NCBI GenBank assembly: GCA_018398805.1
Contig: JAGFBZ010002129.1
Coordinates: forward strand, 558,001 to 622,000
Length of the DNA: 64,000 nt
Direction: 5' to 3'
Source: Hirundichthys speculiger
Taxonomy: Eukaryota > Chordata > Actinopteri > Beloniformes > Exocoetidae
Both the position numbers and the translations under genes were made by a program. Below, piece after piece: positions 35,255-46,663 of this stretch (within the stretch, counting starts at the first letter, position 1; each line of letters begins with the position of its first letter). The notes below the pieces were generated by a model. It saw nothing but the letters and a program-made list of their open reading frames with translations, did no database searches and was not told the DNA's origin.

Positions 35255-35868
35255 AGAAGGATGAAATCTTGCAGTTTGTTGAAATGGCCACTAGGGACTG
35301 GTTCCAAAGGTCTCCATTGACCCTCATATTAATATGTCCAACTTTTAAGCAAAAATAAACATATTTCCAACCTGGTTAAAAATGAACATCCCCACTCCTA
35401 GATTTTTCCATTCCTAACAACAAGATAAATTATATGAAGCCACAACTTTACCAATATTCATTTTAGCAACATAACGCTTAGCCTTTTCAGTGAAATGGAC
35501 GTCTGAGCTCTCACAAACTGGGCTGTGGCTGCAAAGACAGGTTGGAGACCCTGGATCAGGCAGGTTGCCACTTCCGTTGCCTGCTCCTGGTGAGTTACAC
35601 CATTCAAGACCAGCCTGGAAGAATCTGGTTGGTGGTTGCAGTCCAATTGCTGCTGCTGTCAGCTTTTCTGCTGGATCGAGGTTACGCTAGTGACAGTTGA
35701 CAGGAGTAGCTCTTGAGGAGGTCAGCCATTGTTCCAGCAGTCCTCATTTTGGCTCTGGTTGTTCTCGTTTCAGATGTTGCTACCAAAATGACATCTGAGA
35801 TGAGCCAATAGGTGACATCAGAGAGGGTTTTTCTCCAGTTCTTTTTATACAATCTATGGATGACACTT
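35255..35868 (+). repeat. composite dispersed repeat, modules A and B
   Basis: Module A (GGCCACTAGGGACTGG, TCTCCATTGACCCTCATATT, AAATAAACATATTTCC, AACCTGGTTAAAAATG) spans 35285-35390. A middle section with CAGATGTTGCTACC follows, and module B (TGACATCAGAGAGGG, CCAGTTCTTTTTATAC, AATCTATGGATGACAC) ends at about 35868. This is the most complete of the copies, about 610 bp. No transposase or tRNA-like head is visible. Confidence 0.75.
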
Positions 35869-35876
35869 GAAGGCAG

Positions 35877-36096
35877 AAAGATACCCCCACTGGGGGCTGC
35901 CCGGTGGAGCAGTGGTTAGGGCAGGCGGCCCATATACAGAGGCTACAGTCCTCCACGCAGTAGTCGCCCGTGCGACCCTTTGCTGCATGTCTTCCCCGTT
36001 CTCTCTCTGTCCCCCTTCCTGTCTTCCTTCATTGTCAAATAAAGGCCACTAGTGCCAAAAAAAAGTAAAAAAAATTAAAAAAGATACCCACACTGG
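35877..36096 (+). mobile_element. tRNA-derived SINE with 17-bp target duplication
   Basis: The body starts GGGCTGCCCGGTGGAGCAGT with an A-box-like TGGAGCAGTGGTTAGGG. It continues through CTTTGCTGCATGTCTTCCCC and TCTCTCTGTCCCCC to AAATAAAGGCCACTAGTGCC and an A-rich tail. The flanks AAAGATACCCCCACTGG (35877-35893) and AAAGATACCCACACTGG (36080-36096) differ at one base and are the target duplication of a LINE-driven insertion. The B box is decayed. It landed directly beside module B of the composite repeat. Confidence 0.9.
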
Positions 36097-36769
36097 AGAG
36101 AGGTTTATATATTACAAAAAGACACCATAAAGGCTCTCGGTTTATGATAAAAGCTTATTTTGAACAAGCACTTAATTGCCGTTTTCTCGCTTCACTAATT
36201 TATCTGAGCAAAAGCTGTTAAAAGCTGTTACTTAACACACACTCCCCAGCTGACAGAGAAGTAAAAGCGGTAAGACATCTGTTTGTTTTTTTTAGAAATA
36301 ATTACACAGGGATTTTAACCTGAGTAAATACAGCAGCAGAATAACATCTAAGGTGTCATTTAACTGGTAGTCTCAGAACCGGTAAGATACAGTGTGCAAT
36401 CCTGCAGGTAAATAGCTTGTTAGTTGCTTTTTACAGATTAATGAAAGTTCAAATGTGTAGAAGGAGGCGGAATCCAATCTAAATCCAATGTAAACAAGCT
36501 CTGTCCACTGATGTCAAATCATACCCCTCTAAAAATGATCAGATTCACAATTTTAAAAAAAGCAATGGAGACTAAAGAACCAACCTCTCCCTGTGTACAT
36601 GTGATGTAATCAAAGCATCTCTGTTTCACATTGTTGCAACACATTAAAATAAATAAATGAATAAATAAAACTACAAGGACATCAACAAAGTCAACATTGA
36701 TTAGGATATGCAGTACTGGAGACTATCATAAGATATTAAAAGGCTCCTAGTAGGTTGTAGTTTCAGAAC
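36097..36769. other. no gene seen
   Basis: AT-rich; a short (AAAT)n tract at about 36646-36670. No other feature. Confidence 0.55.
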
Positions 36770-36895
36770 ACAATGTTCTCCAGTCCAGGTCCTCAAGGAC
36801 CTTAGCTGTGCATGTTGTAGATGATTCTCTGATCTAACATGCCTGCATCAAATGCATTTTCATTTGGTTTCTATGCAACACCCCAATTAAGAATG
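36770..36895 (+). mobile_element. half of a hAT-type fold-back MITE
   Basis: CAGTCCAGGTCCTCAAGGAC, then GTGCATGTTGTAGATG, then CTCTGATCTAACATGCCTGC, then ATCAAATGCATTT follow a common fish MITE whose two halves are inverted copies of each other. The second half is missing here. Confidence 0.55.
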
Positions 36896-36921
36896 GGCCA
36901 AGTTAGTGAAAAAAAAAAGCT

Positions 36922-36948
36922 AACAAACAAACAAACAAACAAACAAAA
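36922..36948. repeat. (CAAA)n microsatellite
   Basis: Six consecutive CAAA units. Confidence 0.9.
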
Positions 36949-37059
36949 CCCTTGTATAAAATAAAACCCTGAAAAGAGAGACTAAAAAGTCCTCCATACA
37001 TATGGATTTACCCTCTTTGGTTTGAAGCGCTTAAATAAGTTCTGGTGCCAGTCACCTAA

Positions 37060-37520
37060 TAAGTTATCAATAACTGAATCAGTCCACCTATGAGTGATCC
37101 AAGTGTCATAGAGGCTGCCAAAATTTAACTTTCTGACCTTCAGGAAAATCCTCTCTCTGGTGCAGACCCAACACTTGACATCACCCCAAAAACACGACCC
37201 CACAGTGAAGCACGGTGGTGGTAGTGTCATACTGTGGGGCTGGTTTTCATGGTCAGAATTCAGGAAATGATGAATGGTGCTATATGCAGGCATATTTGTG
37301 AGCAACAACTAATTCAGTCTGCCAGATATTTGGGACTGAGACAGAGATTCACCTCCCAACAGGACAATTACCATTAGCCTGTTGCTAAAGCAACACTCAA
37401 CTGGTTTCTGAGGAAAGATATACAGTAAATGTGTTAGGATGGCTTAGTCAAAGCCCAGACCTCAATCCAACTGATCTGTTGTCTAACTGAAAGATTGCCG
37501 AAGACTATTGGAACCTTACA
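37060..37520 (+). mobile_element. Tc1-like transposase remnant
   Basis: Contains CATCACCCCAAAAACACGAC, CACAGTGAAGCACGGTGGTG, CTGTGGGGCTGGTTTTCATG, CAACAGGACAATTACC, GCTAAAGCAACACTC and AGCCCAGACCTCAATCC in the order of fish Tc1 transposases. The CAACAGGACAAT phrase is the QQDN region and the CCCAGACCTCAATCC phrase encodes SPDLNP just before the catalytic Glu. Stops and indels destroy the frame. This lineage differs from that at 41000-42207. Confidence 0.75.
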
Positions 37521-37652
37521 ACTTATAGCTCAATCAAAACTTCTACATGAATATTTTTCGAGTTACTCTCTCATGTTCATAATAGATTTGAGATAATGTT
37601 AGGAAATGCTCCTGAGTTTATAAGAAAGAAAAACAGTAACCAATCATAACGG
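37521..37652. other. no gene seen
   Basis: Short spacer between two elements. Confidence 0.5.
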
Positions 37653-38205
37653 TGAATTCTTATTCCTCCCTTAACCCTCAGTCTCAACAACTTAATCTCA
37701 AAAATGCAAACTCCCTTGAAGTCCAAGTGTTGTCCCAGTTCTCAGAACATCAAATTGAGGGACAAGTTTGAGGCCTGTATCGCCCTCAATATTGAGATTC
37801 TCCGGCACCACCCTTGGAAGTGAGGGCTACCCAGAAGGCATTGCGTATTTTCGCCAAGACGTTTTCGAAAAGGATGGCACCGAAATAAGTTAGATACAAA
37901 TGTAAGTATTTTCGTAGTTAATAAAGATATAAATGTTATGAAACCATCTTATTGTCTTCGTTATGGATATTTATATTCTTCTTCTTCTACGTCTTCTTCT
38001 CCTTCTTCTTTGTCGTCGTCGTTTTCTTGGCAGACTGGACGTAGCTTTGGCATAAGGTCGCCCCCCACAGTCTGAAGATGTAACTGCACTTAAGGGGTGT
38101 CCCATTTCTAAGTCAAAAGATAGGCCTGACACTTACTTTCGAGGGCCAAAATTGAGGGCCAAAGATTGAGGGTTAAGGGACGAATTGGAATTGGCCCTAA
38201 GTCTC
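37653..38205. mobile_element. MITE with CCCTTAACCCTCA inverted repeats
   Basis: The left end GAATTCTTATTCCTCCCTTA then ACCCTCAGTCT is matched by the reversed right end, AATTCGTCCCTTAACCCTCA then ATCT. The right extremity GGAATTGGCCCTA fits a common fish element. The interior holds a (CTT)n-like tract (37981-38025) and no transposase. The target duplication was not resolved. Confidence 0.65.
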
Positions 38206-38879
38206 GAATTAAGCTTTTTGTTTCAGCTCATTCTTTCATTAAATTACATCTACTGCATTCTAAGAGGCAGATTCTCAAAAACAACACCAGTTTATCTGTT
38301 TGTTTCAGACCCTGGTTGAGCTGGAAATTACGGTAATAGTTGTGGCCAATCAAGATGTCCTGCTGTCAGAGAAAAAAAAAACAACTTTCACATCACAGAT
38401 AATGAGAGAGGTCCCTGTTGTCCTCTCTGGCTCTGTAGTGGAGGCCAAGCTATTGATTACAGCTCCGTGGGAGAGCATTGATTTTATCTCAGAGTGAGTG
38501 AGGGGACTGAATCCACTCAGCAGAGGGAAGGGCAGTTCAAACTCAACAACAATGGGACAATTCAGCTTTAATAGGGTCACATTTGACAGAGTGAGTGAGT
38601 AAACCAATTTCTTCTCCAAAATCATGTTAAAATCTCTCATAAGAACAACTTTATGCTCTAGGCTCCTATTTACCGATCGTCATCTAATGTGAGAAGATAC
38701 GAGGTACTTTCACATAAACTGGGATCCAGTCTGCCGTCGTTGTTGAAGTAAATGGGAATCTGAACCTGATTTTCAGGCACAGTTAAGGCCTGTGATTTAC
38801 GTGCCAAGCAGGCTGCAGCCTCGGTGGTTTCTTAAGGCAAAAACTGTGTGGGAGGTATTTGGAGAGGCCATGGAGGGTG
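38206..38879. other. no gene seen
   Basis: Repeat-free DNA. The stretch 38390-38640 is balanced in composition and may be conserved non-coding, which needs comparison with another fish. Confidence 0.45.
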
Positions 38880-39405
38880 ACTTTCGATCAGCCCTGAGAA
38901 GATTCTAGCAAACTGTCAGGCGAGGAAAACATTGCTTTACCAACAGTGTTGAAGATGTCGTTGGGTGGTCGAAGGAATACTTTGAGAATCTTCTCAATCC
39001 CACCGACATATCTTCCACAGAGGAAGCTGAATCTGTGGACCCTGAGGTGGACTTGCCCATGAGGTGGACTATCCAGAGGTGCCTTATTTCAGTTCCTGCC
39101 ACCAGCTTCTTAACTACCTCGGTGATCTGAGGCCGAGGTATTTAAGAAGCTGCACGGTGACAGGGCTCTGGGGATGGATGAGATCCATCCTGAGGTTCTC
39201 AAGTCTCTGGATGTTGTTGGGCTGCCTTGGGGGTGGGTACTCCAGGAAAATGGGGGTACTGGATCAGTTGCTACTGACTACCCAGTTCTGATACAAATGG
39301 AGCGAGAGTTGGATTTGTTTCCAGTGAGAGTTGGACTCTGTCAGGGCTGTCCTTTGTCACCAATTCTCTTCATAACCTTTATGGACAGAATTTCTAGGCA
39401 CAGCT
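38880..39405 (+). mobile_element. LINE ORF2 reverse-transcriptase fragment
   Basis: Near 39174 the frame reads MDEIHPEVLKSLDVVGLPWG, the usual GxDxIxPExLK start of fish LINE reverse transcriptase. At 39335-39400 it reads LCQGCPLSPILFITFMDRIS, the RT block 4 motif. The roughly 450 codons normally between these blocks are reduced to about 30 codons, so the copy carries a large internal deletion. A 20-bp inverted repeat at 39103-39152 lies just upstream of the first motif. The YADD-type catalytic block is missing. Confidence 0.8.
39103..39152. repeat. 20-bp inverted repeat inside the LINE
   Basis: CAGCTTCTTAACTACCTCGG at 39103-39122 pairs with its reverse complement at 39133-39152 with one mismatch; loop of 10 bases. 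An ordinary LINE copy has only one arm here, so the other arm was added later. Confidence 0.85.
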
Positions 39406-39639
39406 AGTAACATAATTACAGAAAAAAGGTATTTGCCAATACCTCAATGTTTTTTGTAGAAACAACATGGAAGAGATTTGTGGAAGAGTTTTTGCAGCAA
39501 TAATCTGTATTTTCAAATGCTATTTTTGCTCATGGGAGACTTGTCTGGATAGTGATTTCTTTTTTTCTTCTGGTGTGCTAGAAGCTCGCTGCTGGGAGCA
39601 AGTTTGCTGAAAATTCATAGTTTTAAGAGTTTTAAAAAT

Positions 39640-39730
39640 ATATATTTCTATGGGTAAGTCTGAGAAAGTTTGAACCCAGGATCTTCTATTTTAGAGGGAA
39701 GTTTGACACCATACCGCCAGCATGGAAAGC
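39640..39730 (-). mobile_element. possible tRNA-like SINE head
   Basis: Reversed, the text gives TGGCGGTATGGTGTCAAACT, then AGAAGATCCTGGGTTCAAAC, in the arrangement of an A box and a B box. Both boxes are imperfect and no target duplication was seen. Confidence 0.3.
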
Positions 39731-40999
39731 TGAATTGAAAAATCCTTTATTAATCCCCAAAGGAAAGCTATAAATCAGCCATGAGAAATCATAAAACAGC
39801 CATACTGCAATGCTAATGATAATATCATTACTGCCAGAAATGTTTATAATGGCTCGTTACCAGGTTACTAGAAGTTCACTGAAAATGTTACTTCTGCGGC
39901 GTGCATTACAAATTTTAAACACTGCTTTACAGCACTGCTCCTATCACTTTTCCTTGTTAAAAATATGCCCTCACGGATTCAGAATAAAACTCTGTCCTCA
40001 TGTCCTCGGGAGTGCATGCATGAATACATCCAGAGAGAAAGTGTTGCTCAGCCCCGACTGTCACAAACATAACTGGAGTCCCGACTGAGCTGAGACCTTT
40101 TTTTTGTCACACATCAGCGGCCTAATGTGCTGAATCCTCTCGAGTTTTGGACTGCAGTGAAATTGCAGACAACCAGAATCTGATGTTCAGCTTCCAAGAA
40201 AACCCTTGTGACAAAAAGCAACACACACTGTGGGCGTAAATATAACAAAAACGCAGGAAAAAAAACAAGAAAGACAATATAACTGTGGTTTTCTAAGTCA
40301 GCTATCCTTAGGGTCCAGTTATGCCAAACCCTGTTTTTGCGTTTAAAAACAAATGGGTTTTATAGGAGATGCACACAGAAACTAAATAGTGTGGACACAG
40401 TGACAGTGACAATTTTATTGTGTGTTGGCTGTATTGTTGTACTAAGTTTATTCATATTGTGCCAATTCACTTCAAAAATATTGTTGGGGCTCATTATAAA
40501 GAAAGCAAAAAAGTTCAATAAACTTTCAATTAAAAATAGTTCATTCTAAATTTTTGTAATCGCATTGATATAATCCCAATCCCTTAAAGGAAGCCTACCA
40601 AAGCCAACCAGCTCTGAATCTTCACTTTGATCCAATCACACCATGCATATCCACAAACGTTCATGGTAACCAATTTTCTGTCAATTTCACCAGCCTGCTG
40701 TAGCTCTAGAAAAAAGAAAAAAAATATAAATAAATGCATGGCTCAAGGTTGCTGGCTGCAATGAGGTGGGCTCGGGGTAAAACCTAGGAGACTGGAACTG
40801 TGAAGGGACTGACCTCCCTCCCCCTTCTTTCACCTGTTGTGTCTCCATCACAGTGTTGGACTCAGTAAGATCCACTGATTCAGCAAGCTACGATTCCATA
40901 AAATTTGGTGGCAGTAATGCAACACTTGCTGTTTGCCAACCACGAGTAAATCACAAGAGAAAATTTCAAAACTTGAAGGGGATATTGAGATGGTTGAGC
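39731..40999. other. no gene seen
   Basis: No recognisable element except the phrase ATCCTTTATTAATCCCC at 39744, common in fish repeats. Confidence 0.5.
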
Positions 41000-42207
41000 T
41001 ACACTATATTTCCAAAAGTATTCACTCACCTGTCTTGACTCACATATGAGCTTTAGTTCATCCCATTCCTAATCAATATGACGTGGCTCCACCCTTTGCA
41101 GCTAGAACAGCTTTAACTCTTCTGGGAAGGCTGTCCACAAGGTTTAGGAGTGTGTTTATGGGGATTTTTGACCATTCTTCCAGATGGTCTTCCAGGTCTG
41201 GTTCTCAGTCTCTGCTCTAATTCATTCCAAAGATGTTCTATCGGGTTGATGTCAGGACTCTGTGCAGGCCAGTCAAGTTCATCCACACCAGACTCTGTCA
41301 TTCATCTTTTCATGGTTCTTGCTTTGTGCACTGGTGCACAGTCATCTTGAAAGAGGAAGGGGCCAGCTCCAAACTGTTCCCACAAAGTTGGGAGGATGGA
41401 ATTGTCCAAAATGTCTTGGTCTGCTGAAGCATTCAGAGTTCCTTTCACTGAAACTAAGGGGCTAAGCCCAGCTCCTGAAAAACAACCCCACACCGTAATA
41501 CCCCCTCCACCAAACTTTACACTTGGATCAATGCAGTCAGACCAGTACCGTTCTCCTGGAAACCACTAAACCCAGACTCTTCCATCAGATTGCCAGATAG
41601 AGAAGTGTGATTCTTCCCTCCAGAGAACGTTCCTCCACTGCTCTAGAGTCCAGCGGTGGCTGCTTCACACCACTGCATCCGATGCTTTGCATTGCACTTG
41701 GTGATGTCTGGCTTGGATGCAGCTGCTCCGCCATGGAAACCCATCCATGAAGCTCTCTGCTCTGTTGTTGAGCTGATCTGAAGGCCACATGAAGTTTGGA
41801 GGTCTGTAGTGACTGACTCTGCAGAAAGTTGGTGACCTCTTCACACTATGTTCTTCAGCATCCTCTGACTCCGCTCCATCAGTTTACGTGTCCTACCACT
41901 TCATGGCTGAGTTGCTGTCGTTCTCAAACACTTCCGTTTCCTTATAATACAGCTGACAGTTGATTGTGGAATATTTAGGAGAGAGGAAATTTCACAACTG
42001 GATTTGTTGTACAGGTGTCATCCTATCACAGTTCCATGCTGGAATTCACTGAGCTCCTGAGAGCGACCCATTCTTTCACAAATGCTAGTAGAAACAGTCT
42101 GCATGTCTAGGTGCTTAATTTTATCCACCTGTGGCCTTGGAAGTGATTGGAACACCTGATTCCGATAATTTGGATGGGTGAGCAAATACTTTTGGCAATA
42201 TAGTGTA
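41000..42207 (-). mobile_element. nearly full-length Tc1 element
   Basis: The ends TACACTATATTTCCAAAAGT (left) and ACTTTTGGCAATATAGTGTA (right) are inverted repeats including the TA target duplication. The length of about 1.2 kb is normal for Tc1 elements. The whole transposase coding region is present on the minus strand but disabled. Of the several Tc1-derived pieces in the window this is the only one with both ends. Confidence 0.92.
41073..42071 (-). pseudogene. broken Tc1 transposase gene
   Basis: The start codon complement is at 42069-42071 and the natural stop complement at 41073-41075, a span of 999 bp, close to the 330-345 codons usual for the family. The segment 41302-41493 contains [13 protein letters not shown], with the second catalytic Asp near 41344-41346. 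The next in-frame segment 41113-41301 contains SPDINPIEHLWNELEQ, with the catalytic Glu at 41236-41238, giving approximately the DD34E spacing. A TGA stop at 41302-41304 separates these two segments, where the family normally has a Trp. The piece at 41585-41788 is in a different frame, so at least one frameshift lies between. It cannot make transposase. Confidence 0.88.
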
Positions 42208-42354
42208 TCTCATCTCCTGCTACAGTATATCCAGTTAGCACTGAGTCAACACTGTCCAACATCTAGCAGTTATCTTAGGCTGCGGTGACCTGAGGCAGGG
42301 ACTTGTTCCCGTTGAACCACCATTGTTCTAACAACATTATTCTAAGGTTTGAAT
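42208..42354. other. spacer, nothing recognised
   Basis: No recognisable feature. Confidence 0.5.
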
Positions 42355-42600
42355 CAAGGCAAGTGGACATCTTTTCCTTTGTTCTTGAAGATGTTTCACC
42401 TTCCATCTAAAAGGTTTTGTCAATAATGGGTATACGTTGAAACATCTTCGGCAACAAAGAAAATGTCAAGCTGCCTTCATTCAAGCCTTTCAGAGTTACC
42501 ACCACCCGGATGACTGAGAGTCTACACCGACATATCCTATTCACTGAAATGTCCTTCCTTTCTCTAATGAGCTGGTCAATTCTTCCACATTCAAATCTTT
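42355..42600 (+). repeat. dispersed repeat with inverted GAAGATGTTTCAC arms
   Basis: GAAGATGTTTCACCTTCCAT and, inverted, GTTGAAACATCTTC flank a short loop. Then CTTCATTCAAGCCTTTCAGA, GGATGACTGAGAGTC, ATTCACTGAAATGTCC and TCTAATGAGCTGG follow. Shorter fragments are at 685-750 and 17835-17892. Known to me as a common fish repeat without a clear class. Confidence 0.6.
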
Positions 42601-43630
42601 AATCATGAACACCGGTGTTGTCAGCATAGACAACTGTACTAATGTAGGTTGAGACTCAGTTAAAAGTCAAGTGAAATCTTGTCAGCCCTTGCGCAACAAA
42701 TGTTCTTGTTAATCTACTTCTATTAGGTGTTAAATGAGCACAACAAAACTGACATTGGAACAATGGTATTTGTAAAGAAGCTTTTTAAAATCTGAAAGAA
42801 TTCACAACTCCACTCCTGTTAATGCTGACCCATATCAATGGATGAGGCCCCATAAAACTACCCCCTGATTCCTGCTCGTGGATACCTGGCTATGACCGTG
42901 ATGACTCCTCAGGACAGGGGGCCGTGCAAGGAACAGGAGAGGTGCTACTTATTTCAGATGCAGCAGAAACATGATATGAGAACCCATTATTGCCAGAAAA
43001 TAGCCGTCTTAATTAAACTGAGGACATATAAGGCGATAAATGAGAAGAGGAAATCCCATAAGACAAGACAGATGACAGGAGAATCAGAGCCGAACACCAT
43101 CTGCTGCTCAAAAACGTCTTGTCGTCCTTCATGTTTTTCTCTCTGTCTTTATCCAATTCACAGTATCTGCTGGAGCTGGGATGTCATTTTCTACATTCTT
43201 TCGTGTCTTTCTGTTGACCAAATATTACAAATGCAAATAGAGAAGGGCAAAATTTTTACAGGCCCTTTCAAACTCCTTTGATCATTTTTGGACTAAACTG
43301 GCTGCCTCTGTGTTCAATGCTACCAAGAACAGATCACTTCTATCTCCAAGATTATGACTTGGTCTTATTTGGCTTAGTAAATCTGCTCTTTATTGCTCAG
43401 GGAACTATCAACATCTCTTCTTCTTTGGTGTGTTACAAAGTCTGTAAAGCTAGCCTGAGGTCCAAGTCAAAAGGATATGCTTTCTGACAGAAGACACTGT
43501 CAGTATGGATTGGGTCAGGCTTGATTCATAATGGTCCTCATCAACATTCAGTATGTTTCCATAATGCCTGCCGAGTGGGCGTTAGGGACAAACATGGCCA
43601 GTCATCCTAATTCTTTTCCACTTTGACGCA
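42601..43630. other. no gene seen
   Basis: A plus-strand frame at 42892-43281 (129 codons) lacks motifs and coding-type codons. No repeat recognised. Confidence 0.5.
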
Positions 43631-43633
43631 AAT

Positions 43634-44020
43634 AATTAGTCTGGTTTCTAAGGATTTGACTTTGATTTCCAATACCAACAGACACAGAAGAAACTGCCTC
43701 TGGACCCTTTTGAATTGCCTTTTTACCAATCACAGAAATGAAGTGTTTGACATTGACAGAGCGACAACCAGACTAGTATCAACAAAAGGCACCCAAAATA
43801 GCGTGCAGTGGCGTAATAACTCCAGTATATGACTGTTGTCGGTTTAGCTGTAAGAGTCATGTTAATCCAAGCGGTTATTAGCTAGGTGTTAGGAACGGTG
43901 GATATTGGACACTCTTATACGAGTCATCGTACAAGGCCGGTCCTCCCCTGTTGTGATTGGTTTGGTACATTCTACACCGATGAAAATGCTGTGAATGGGA
44001 GGGGTACCAGACTAGTTTCA
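43634..44020. repeat. CTAGTCTGG-type inverted-repeat remnants, second locus
   Basis: ATTAGTCTGGTTTC near 43635 pairs with CAACCAGACTAGTATC near 43766. A further arm, ACCAGACTAGTTTCACGAGA, is at 44007-44026. The order is reversed relative to 33384-33720, so the two loci carry the same family in opposite orientation, about 10 kb apart. Confidence 0.45.
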
Positions 44021-44029
44021 CGAGAGTAA

Positions 44030-45125
44030 TGCAGCAACATGAATGAATATTTGTTTGCTTTTTGTTTTTGAAAACAGTAAAGATGTTACTATAGATGCCT
44101 CAAAATGAAGTCATGGACTTGTGAATATGATTTGAGCCCTTTAAGTTAATATTTTGATGAATATTGAGGTCTAAAAATGACTTGCGGATTTTGCCTTTTA
44201 GTTTTCATGTTTGTTTATTCATTCGTTTATTGTGGAGTCACGACACTTTTATCAGCGGTAATGCTTGCGTGACATCCTATCAAAGGTTGCTCAACACTAC
44301 CCTGGAGTCAAGAGCACAGGCTTTTCACACATTATTTTTTTTCTTTTGCATTTACAAATGGCTTGGGGCCATTTTTCGAAGTTGGATACTCACTGACATG
44401 CAAGCTCTCAAAACAGCACAACATAAAAAAAGTAAATGCACATCTCATTAAAAAGTAATACTGTTTTGCCCCAAAGAACTTTTTTTCCCCTCAGAGTTCA
44501 GTGTTCAATGTATCACCGGGAGTCTAAGCGATGAATTCGTGACTGAGCAGCCATGATGGATGGATTGATGGAAGGAGTGAAGATAACTGTGAGGAATATA
44601 GTCTGATGACCCTGGAGCAGATAAGCACAGCCCCGAGGCTATCAAATGATGACTTTCTGAGCTCCAAACCAACAGCCTGCATGCTTAAGTGAGGAGACAG
44701 ATAGAGAGAGTTAGTGAATCGGAAGCAAAATAGGAGGGGGACATGTCAATGGCTTGGAGCTAACTGGATTAGCTTGTGTAATAGTACCAGCAAAGGTTAA
44801 TGTTTACAGATTCAGAGGGGCTAATGCAGGGCAGTACACCTTAATAGACGGGACAGGTCAAGGGGACTGGTTAATAGTCAAGTTAAATTGCTCTTGATTG
44901 CTGCCTATGATATCCTGTAATGGATGTGACCGTTCTATAAAAAAGCATGACCAGCGGATTCATACGGGAACAAATGATCATTTGAAATTGGTCATGCAAA
45001 TAAGAAGAAATTATATGCTGAATAGAAATCAGTATGAAGATCAAAAGTAATGATGTAGGCAGACCAGACTGGTATTAATAAAAGACATCTAAGTGAGTGG
45101 AGTGGGAACGCTGCTGAAAGCTGGT
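44030..45125. other. no gene seen
   Basis: No recognisable feature. Confidence 0.5.
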
Positions 45126-45126
45126 T

Positions 45127-45640
45127 TTGCAGGAAAAATTTCTGTTCCTGTCCCTTAATTGCCAAGCTCCTCATTATTTACAAGACCCGATAATGTCTTA
45201 TGCCCCTAATGGAGCTCTCTGCTCTCAGAGTGCAAGTTTACTTGTAGTACCTAGGATACTTAAAAGTAGATTTGGAGGACGGGCCTTCTGCTATCAGACA
45301 CCTTTACTATTGAACCAGCTACCAGTTTGGGTTCAGCAGGCTTATACCACCTCCACCTTTAAAACTAAACTGAAAACATTTCTGGTTAGTGAAGCCTATA
45401 GTTAGTCTAAACAGTGGTGGGTTAGGGCCAATAGTCATAGCTGAAACATAGCCTCATCATAGCTGTGCTGCTATAGGTCTACGATGCAAGGAGACGCCAA
45501 CATGATCCACTGAGTGGTGTCATCACCCCTTTTCTCTCCCTTCCTTTCCTCCTCTTCCTTCAGCTGTATCCATAGTTAATCAGGAGCACCTTCATTCTTT
45601 CCAACACATAACAAAATTAATGACAGTCATTGCAAAAACT
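45127..45640 (+). mobile_element. 3' end of an L2-type LINE
   Basis: The frame at 45127-45405 contains APHYLQDPIMSYAPN, LVVPRILKSRFGGRAFCYQT, LLNQLPVW and STFKTKLKTFLVSEAYS, the C-terminal tail of fish L2/Maui-like ORF2 proteins downstream of the reverse transcriptase. After the stop, CATAGCTGTGCTGCTATAGG and a ..GATCCACTGAGTGG.. phrase are typical of its 3' untranslated part. 5'-truncated copy. Confidence 0.8.
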
Positions 45641-46663
45641 GATTCATAGTTAGACACAAAAAGATGTAAAAACGTCCACTAGAAGCAACAATACACAATG
45701 TAGAATAATAATATTAATAGTAATCTATAGCCTTCTCAAGTCATTTCCAGCACTGACTCTGTAAAAGCCATTAAAACTAAATAATCACTTTTTTTTTTTA
45801 TTGTCATCAAAAGCGAACTGTGGGTGAAGATTTCTAGAGGCAGAATTTCTGGCTCAAAGGCATCTTTATTATGAATGTACTGTATGTAATTAATTTGGCT
45901 CGGTGACAGTGCCTGCTCATTTCTCAGCCTGTGTATTAACAAGGCTATTGTTAAACTTAATAAATGTAGCTGGTGACTCTCAGGAAAATGACGGGGGGGG
46001 GTCAAGATGAATAAGCCCGACACACTTAATTTAGAGTCCTCCAGTAAGTCCTAAGTGTCGGCGGAGCAGGATTACTTCAGAACAGCTTCTCCTCAAATTC
46101 AACTAGTTAAATCTGTTTTCACATCATTAAGCTGAAATAAGCTGTCTGTTTTCATGGTGAATAACAATGTATTAGTCCAACAGTCATATGAATTATGTGG
46201 GTTGATTATTTTTTTCTTGATTATTCTGTGAAAAAAAACAACTACAAAACCTTAGATTGTCTCGCTTTGCGGCAGTTTTATTCAGTTGTTGTTAATTTAT
46301 AAGAGCCGAAGATATGTGAGCTTCATATCTTTCGGTTTTGTCACTGACCCCTCATTTACTGCTCTCTGAAGCAGGAAAATGAAAGAAACTCTTCATGCTC
46401 TTCGTTCACTGGTCCGCTCCTCTATACATTTATAGAGGATAAAATATTGGCTCATTTACCAAAGGAAGTGAAAAAACGATTAGCTTCATGGGTTTCCTTT
46501 TGTGGGAGATGGCTGTGACCTTGGCTTCTTACTCTATTAAGTAGTACCATTTGTTATAACCAACCATACTAGTGCAGCAGAGATGGCTGTTTTACAATGG
46601 ATCTACTTGAACATTATTAACAGATTAGTATATTTTATATTACATTATTCAACAGTAGGATAA
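45641..46663. other. no gene seen
   Basis: AT-rich; a G8 run near 45993-46001. Nothing recognised. Confidence 0.5.

Noticed and set aside
42892..43281. 129-codon plus-strand frame
   Set aside because: No domain and ordinary non-coding codon usage.
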